Shown here piece by piece: positions 5,561 to 8,900 of a stretch of DNA of 8,900 nucleotides. A program made the translations under genes and the position numbers. The notes beneath the pieces were generated by a model that saw nothing but the letters and a program-made list of their open reading frames with translations, was not told where the DNA came from and ran no database searches. The DNA comes from Gammaproteobacteria bacterium. Its GTDB lineage: Bacteria > Pseudomonadota > Gammaproteobacteria > UBA9214. Location: the NCBI GenBank assembly GCA_030599705.1, contig JAUVNM010000049.1, positions 1 to 8,900 on the forward strand, given 5' to 3'. The stretch's first letter is position 1. Every line of letters starts with the position of its first letter.

Positions 5561-6064
5561 TCACGAGAACAGGAAACCGCCCAGTTCCGGGCGGAAATCA
5601 ATGACAAAATTCTGTTGTGGCGTCAGTGTGATGTCAGCTGACTTTTCATGATCGAAGCCGTCAGTGCGCCGACTGTCACGTAACCGTACTGTCAGGTGGT
5701 GTTGGCCGGCGTTGACCGGAAAAACTTTATAGGCCGTTGAGGCGCCATCGCTGGCCAGCCCGGAAGCCGGTAGTTCATCACGGTAAATCAACTGGCCATC
5801 CAGTTCCACTTCAATCATCAGGGGTACCCGTGCCCGCGGGCAATCCGTGGGCTGGCGCATGTTCGGTGGCATGCGGTTCAGTTCTTCCTGTGTCAGCCGC
5901 CGGCATTCCTCGATGTGTGCACCGGCATGGCTGAAACTCAACTTGATGACCGCCTTGTCCGGGGCGAGATGGGTATAGGCGGGCCGCGTGGCAAAGTAGC
6001 CCACGACTACGGCAAACAGGCTGTAGGCAATTGCCTGGCCGATTATCTGCGTGATCCTACTCAT
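5561..6064 (-). CDS. Membrane-anchored periplasmic protein of unknown function
   Basis: This 167-residue protein has one N-terminal hydrophobic helix (about 7-25, IIGQAIAYSLFAVVVGYFA). The rest is soluble and probably periplasmic, with beta-strand-like alternation in its second half (LTVRLRDS, ADITLTPQQNFVIDF), which suggests an Ig-like or jelly-roll fold. Two cysteines (C54 in HIEECRRL, C75 in TDCPRAR) could form a disulfide or, together with H46 and H50, a metal site. No named family is recognised. The ATG at 6064 overlaps the upstream stop in ATGAGTAG, so it is translationally coupled to the cytochrome b fusion. An ATG ten codons upstream is less likely. The tight coupling to both neighbours suggests a role in assembly or function of the membrane redox protein or the oxidase. 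Confidence 0.7.
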   Translation of the reverse strand: MSRITQIIGQAIAYSLFAVVVGYFATRPAYTHLAPDKAVIKLSFSHAGAHIEECRRLTQEELNRMPPNMRQPTDCPRARVPLMIEVELDGQLIYRDELPASGLASDGASTAYKVFPVNAGQHHLTVRLRDSRRTDGFDHEKSADITLTPQQNFVIDFRPELGGFLFS

Positions 6065-7643
6065 GACTCTCGGCCCTGTCTGCAGTCGCTGCATCAGCAG
6101 GGCGTCCGGGTTTTCGCTGCTGCAGGGGTGGTTGCACCTTCAGTCGGTCATGAAATGCGGCCAGTTCCTGCTGCAGGTGTTTGCTGCCGGTTATGCCGGC
6201 CCAGTATTTTCCAACCCGATCAGTCGGGACACGTTTGCGCAGGTATGGATCACGCTCACCGGCGAGACGCTGGTCTTCCCAGTGCTGGCCAAGACGGTAG
6301 TGACAATTGCCTTCGGAACAACCGGTCAGAAACACCCCCTCGGCATGTCGACGGCTAATGACAAAGTCGATGAAGGCGGGCGGCAACTGGGCGATGCAGG
6401 GCAGCTTTATTACGCCAATCTGGCCGGTTTCGAGTTTTTCCAGGCCGGGGCCATGTTCACAGCCGTAAACAATGATACGTGCCGTGCCGGTAAGTTTTTC
6501 TGCTATTGCCAGTGTCTTCTCCCGGAGGGCGCGCATGCCCTGGTCAGGCAGATCGATGCCTGGTACCAGCTCTGCCGTTCGGCGGAAGGGTGTGGAAGTA
6601 GGACAGGCACCGACACAAATCCCGCAACTGGTACACAGATCATTGCTGACGATGGCCTCCTCTGAAAACTCTGTCCCGTCCGTGCGTGGCTGCAGGGATA
6701 CTGCATCGAACGGACAGTCATCAACACAGCGGCCGCAGCCGTTGCAGTTGCCGAGGTCGACCACGGCGGCCGCCTTCCGGCGCAGCGGCGGTAGCCAGGG
6801 CAGGGCCAGTAACAGCAGGGTGCCGGCTCCGGCCAGCGCCCACATGGTCAGGCCGGGAAGCCGATCAAGAAACGGGTAGGGCGCCAGGTAAAACCAGTCA
6901 AAATTGATAATCGCGGGCACCATGTCCAGATTTGCGGGTGGCTGACTGACCGCCGGTTCGATAAAAGACAGGGCCAGCAACATGCCCAGGGTGCCGACCG
7001 CAAGACCCACGGGCGGGTTTACCTTTGCATCTCTCTGGCGCTGGATATGGATCCACATCGCCAGCAGCGTGAACAGCGGCACGGCAATGTGTATGAATAC
7101 CATGAGTGTAAAGAACCGGCCACTCAGTGTTTCGGAATTCAGGAAGTTGCGAGCGATCGACTGGCCGAAGATGCCGAGTGAATCAAGCCACTCGGTCGAG
7201 GCGATAGCAATGTACTGGGCGAGTACATCCCAGACCATCCAGTAGCCGCTGATGCCACAGGCAAACACCAGCCATATCAGGGGCACCCCGGTAAACCAGC
7301 TGAACCAGCGTGCACCGCGGTAGCGGTCCATGACGAACTCGCGCAGCAGGTGCAGCATTATGACAATAATCAGGGCGTCGGAGGCATAGCGGTGCAGGCT
7401 GCGCATGACACCGCCGGCATACCACTGCACGTTGGTTATGTATTCAAGCGATTCGTAAGCCTGGCTGATGCCGGTATCGAAAAAGATATACAGGTAGATA
7501 CCGCTGACAATGACAATCCAGTAGAAGAACCAGCCGAGCGTACCGAGATGGTATAGCGGGTTCAATGCAGGGGTGAAGGCCCTGTCGAACAGTTTATCGA
7601 CAGACTCAAAGGCTGCCCGGGCAATTTTCCGCGGGCCGGTCAC
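6057..7643 (-). CDS. Cytochrome b / 2x[4Fe-4S] ferredoxin / MvhD-like fusion protein
   Basis: A 528-residue membrane electron-transfer protein with three modules. Residues 1-280 are a diheme cytochrome b: ligands H84/H98 and H185/H199, each pair spaced H-x13-H as in bc1 complexes, across about four helices plus later hydrophobic segments. DWFYLAPYPFLDRLPG (249-264) resembles the quinol-site PEWY region, but reads FDWF. Residues 296-350 carry two 4Fe-4S motifs, CNGCGRCVDDCP and CTSCGICVGACP. Residues 390-460 resemble the hydrogenase/heterodisulfide-reductase MvhD subunit, with cysteines C395, C416, C442 and C447 (GCSEGNCHYRLG). The start is a GTG at 7643 overlapping the SCO stop (GTGA). A role passing electrons between the quinone pool and a soluble partner is plausible; the partner is not in this window. 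Confidence 0.85.
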   Translation of the reverse strand: MTGPRKIARAAFESVDKLFDRAFTPALNPLYHLGTLGWFFYWIVIVSGIYLYIFFDTGISQAYESLEYITNVQWYAGGVMRSLHRYASDALIIVIMLHLLREFVMDRYRGARWFSWFTGVPLIWLVFACGISGYWMVWDVLAQYIAIASTEWLDSLGIFGQSIARNFLNSETLSGRFFTLMVFIHIAVPLFTLLAMWIHIQRQRDAKVNPPVGLAVGTLGMLLALSFIEPAVSQPPANLDMVPAIINFDWFYLAPYPFLDRLPGLTMWALAGAGTLLLLALPWLPPLRRKAAAVVDLGNCNGCGRCVDDCPFDAVSLQPRTDGTEFSEEAIVSNDLCTSCGICVGACPTSTPFRRTAELVPGIDLPDQGMRALREKTLAIAEKLTGTARIIVYGCEHGPGLEKLETGQIGVIKLPCIAQLPPAFIDFVISRRHAEGVFLTGCSEGNCHYRLGQHWEDQRLAGERDPYLRKRVPTDRVGKYWAGITGSKHLQQELAAFHDRLKVQPPLQQRKPGRPADAATADRAESHE

Positions 7644-8452
7644 GTTGACGGTCGGGCCGGCGTTGATTTTCGCCAGGCGCGGATTATAAACCAGGCCGTG
7701 CCACCCAGTGTCACCAGGCCGATGAATAAACCGATAAAGATCGAGTAGTCAAAGCGGTACATGCCGGTGGTCGGGTCGTACACCGTGCAGAACAGCTTGA
7801 TGTTGTTCAGCATGCTTTCCAGTGGTGTGGCGGCAACTTGTTTGCCCCAGAGTATTTCCTTCAGCGGTTCGACCAGCGCCGGCGCATCCGGGGCCATGCC
7901 GTAGATCTGGCGGTAGACCTTGCCGTCAGAATCCAGCACCGTGGCCTGGATCATGTGGTCAAAGCCCTTCGGACTGCTGAAATAACTAAAACCCGTGTCA
8001 TTGGTCAATTGTTGCATGGTTTCGGCATTGGCACTGACAAAATGCCAGTTGCCCATATCGATATTTCTCTGTGCAGCGAACACCCGCATACGGTCCGGTG
8101 TATCGACCGGCGTGTCGAAACCGATGGTCAGCACCGAGAAACTGTCATCGCCCAGCGCGTCCCGCGCAATATTGACTGTCTTTGCAAGATTGGTCGTCAC
8201 GGTGGGGCAGATGTGATAGCAACTGGTATAGATCAGGCTGATAACGACCGGCTTGCCGCGCAGGGATTCCAGGGTTACCTGCTTACCATTGCCGTCAAGA
8301 AAGGAGTAATCACCGACCTCATGGCCGATTGCCGCCTGGCTCAGCGCAAGGGCGGCCTTCTCGTCATAATTCGTGCTTTCTTTATCCAGGGCGGCACTGG
8401 CCGTGCCCGCGATGAATATGAACGCAACGATGAGGCATTGAATCAGTCGCAT
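7640..8452 (-). CDS. SCO1/SenC family copper chaperone for cytochrome c oxidase
   Basis: This 270-residue thioredoxin-fold protein is predicted to help load the CuA or CuB centre of a heme-copper oxidase in the periplasm. It has an N-terminal signal or anchor helix (1-20, cleavage plausible after TASA), the copper-binding TSCYHICPTV with C78 and C82, and the third ligand H166 in GFDHMIQATV. The family's FDTPVDTPDRM segment lies at 112-122. A C-terminal helix (about 237-260, SIFIGLFIGLVTLGGTAWFI) anchors it, so the copper domain faces the periplasm. No clear Shine-Dalgarno is visible before the ATG at 8452, where the leader consists of the REP-like hairpins and an AT-rich stretch. Its stop overlaps the next gene's GTG. 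It sits downstream of heme o synthase, as is common in oxidase biogenesis clusters. Confidence 0.9.
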   Translation of the reverse strand: MRLIQCLIVAFIFIAGTASAALDKESTNYDEKAALALSQAAIGHEVGDYSFLDGNGKQVTLESLRGKPVVISLIYTSCYHICPTVTTNLAKTVNIARDALGDDSFSVLTIGFDTPVDTPDRMRVFAAQRNIDMGNWHFVSANAETMQQLTNDTGFSYFSSPKGFDHMIQATVLDSDGKVYRQIYGMAPDAPALVEPLKEILWGKQVAATPLESMLNNIKLFCTVYDPTTGMYRFDYSIFIGLFIGLVTLGGTAWFIIRAWRKSTPARPST

Positions 8453-8476
8453 CTTGGTACTTTGAAATTTTGTCTT

Positions 8477-8555
8477 GTAGGAGCGAGCTTGCTCGCGAAC
8501 AGTAGGGCCGAATTTATTCGGCCAATCTCGACCGGTCGAATAAATTCGACCCTAC
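8477..8555. repeat. REP/BIME-like cluster of three hairpins between cyoE and SCO genes
   Basis: Three palindromes lie in a row. The first starts GTAGGAGCGAGCTTGCTCGC, with stem GCGAGC/GCTCGC (8483-8488, 8491-8496), and closely resembles the GTRGGAGCGRGCTTGCYCGC REP type of pseudomonads. The second has stem GGCCGAAT/ATTCGGCC (8506-8513, 8516-8523). The third has stem GGTCGAAT/ATTCGACC (8534-8541, 8544-8551). Units two and three both carry a GTAGGG head and are near-identical, in opposite orientation, forming a BIME-like pair. The third unit's head includes the TAG stop of cyoE (8552-8554). In the polycistronic transcript these hairpins may act as attenuators or 3' stabilisers, giving less SCO than cyoE product. 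Confidence 0.8.
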
Positions 8556-8900
8556 AGCAGCCAGGCATCCAGGATGGCGGCGACCAGCAGCAGGCTCAGT
8601 TGCATCAGCGAGGCATGGAAATTGATCATGGCCGTTTTGGCGGAAGGTTTGCGTACCAGGCCAACACTGGTCCAGACAAACCAGCCGCCACCGGCGGCGG
8701 CGCCCAGCAGGTAGATCCAGCCCAGGCCATACAGGAACGGCAGCAGGGAAAGCGCGACCAGCACCACCGTGTGTCCGAGGATAATGCGTGCCGCGGTTGC
8801 TTCACTGACCACCACCGGCAGCATGGGCACACCGGCTGCCGCATATTCATCCTTGTACTTGAAGGCCAGACTCCAGAAGTGCGGTGGTGTCCACAGGAAC
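8552..8900 (-). CDS. cyoE: Heme o synthase (protoheme IX farnesyltransferase), C-terminal part
   Basis: Only the last 115 residues are in the window; the 5' end lies beyond base 8900. The segment opens with FLWTPPHFWSLAFKYKDEYA, the conserved second polyprenyl-binding region of the UbiA-type prenyltransferases CyoE/CtaB. It is followed by GVPMLPVVVSE and then three or so hydrophobic helices ending in AILDAWLL. The enzyme attaches a farnesyl group to heme b, making heme o, in the cytoplasmic membrane for heme-copper oxidases. Termination at TAG coincides with the start of the REP-like hairpins. The name ctaB is equally used; the downstream SCO gene supports an aa3- or o-type oxidase cluster upstream of the window. 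Confidence 0.93.
   Translation of the reverse strand, partial: FLWTPPHFWSLAFKYKDEYAAAGVPMLPVVVSEATAARIILGHTVVLVALSLLPFLYGLGWIYLLGAAAGGGWFVWTSVGLVRKPSAKTAMINFHASLMQLSLLLVAAILDAWLL

Noticed and set aside
6051..6665. 204-codon plus-strand frame antisense to the cytochrome b fusion
   Set aside because: The opposite strand encodes unmistakable ferredoxin and MvhD-like cysteine motifs; the plus-strand frame is a GC-rich shadow with no domain.

Overview
The window looks like the chromosome of a gammaproteobacterium, possibly a sulfur or nitrogen metabolising lineage. The evidence is moderate-to-high GC, a heme-copper oxidase biogenesis cluster, a bacteriohemerythrin, an FNR/Anr-type operator and Pseudomonas-like REP hairpins. 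The taxonomic placement is inference from gene types, not a database match.

Left half (1-4284): three closely related copies of a GT8-like (GT-A fold) glycosyltransferase gene. Copy 1 (3' end off the window) and copy 2 lie on the minus strand. Copy 3 lies on the plus strand, divergent from copy 2, and is followed by two different 2-oxoglutarate/Fe(II) oxygenases. Copies 1 and 2 are separated by a perfect 24-bp inverted repeat, and a third relative of this hairpin lies just upstream of copy 2, so copy 2 is bracketed by the repeat. The divergent intergenic region carries a full-consensus FNR-type box (TTGAT-N4-ATCAA) placed at about -41.5 relative to a good -10 element. This predicts that the plus-strand glycosyltransferase/dioxygenase operon responds to oxygen.

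Centre (4285-4561): a 14-bp perfect inverted repeat sits between the convergent transcription units as a likely bidirectional terminator. It is followed by an overlooked 49-residue single-pass membrane protein on the minus strand.

Right half (4562-8900, all minus strand): read in transcription order, this holds the C-terminal part of heme o synthase (cyoE), a REP/BIME-like hairpin cluster that begins at its stop codon, and an SCO-type copper chaperone. These are followed by a fused cytochrome b / 2x[4Fe-4S] ferredoxin / MvhD-like protein, a membrane-anchored periplasmic hypothetical protein, a bacteriohemerythrin, a LuxR-type regulator with a four-cysteine cluster, and the 49-residue protein. 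Junctions overlap or are very short from SCO to hemerythrin, indicating a translationally coupled operon. The theme is oxygen and electron handling around a terminal oxidase: heme synthesis, copper insertion, quinone/Fe-S electron transfer, oxygen binding, and a possible redox-sensing regulator.

Most noteworthy are the FNR-controlled glycosyltransferase plus double-oxygenase operon (a candidate hydroxylate-then-glycosylate module), the cytochrome b-ferredoxin-MvhD fusion with a degenerate PEWY motif, the cysteine-cluster LuxR regulator beside a hemerythrin, and the repeat-bracketed glycosyltransferase paralogue.
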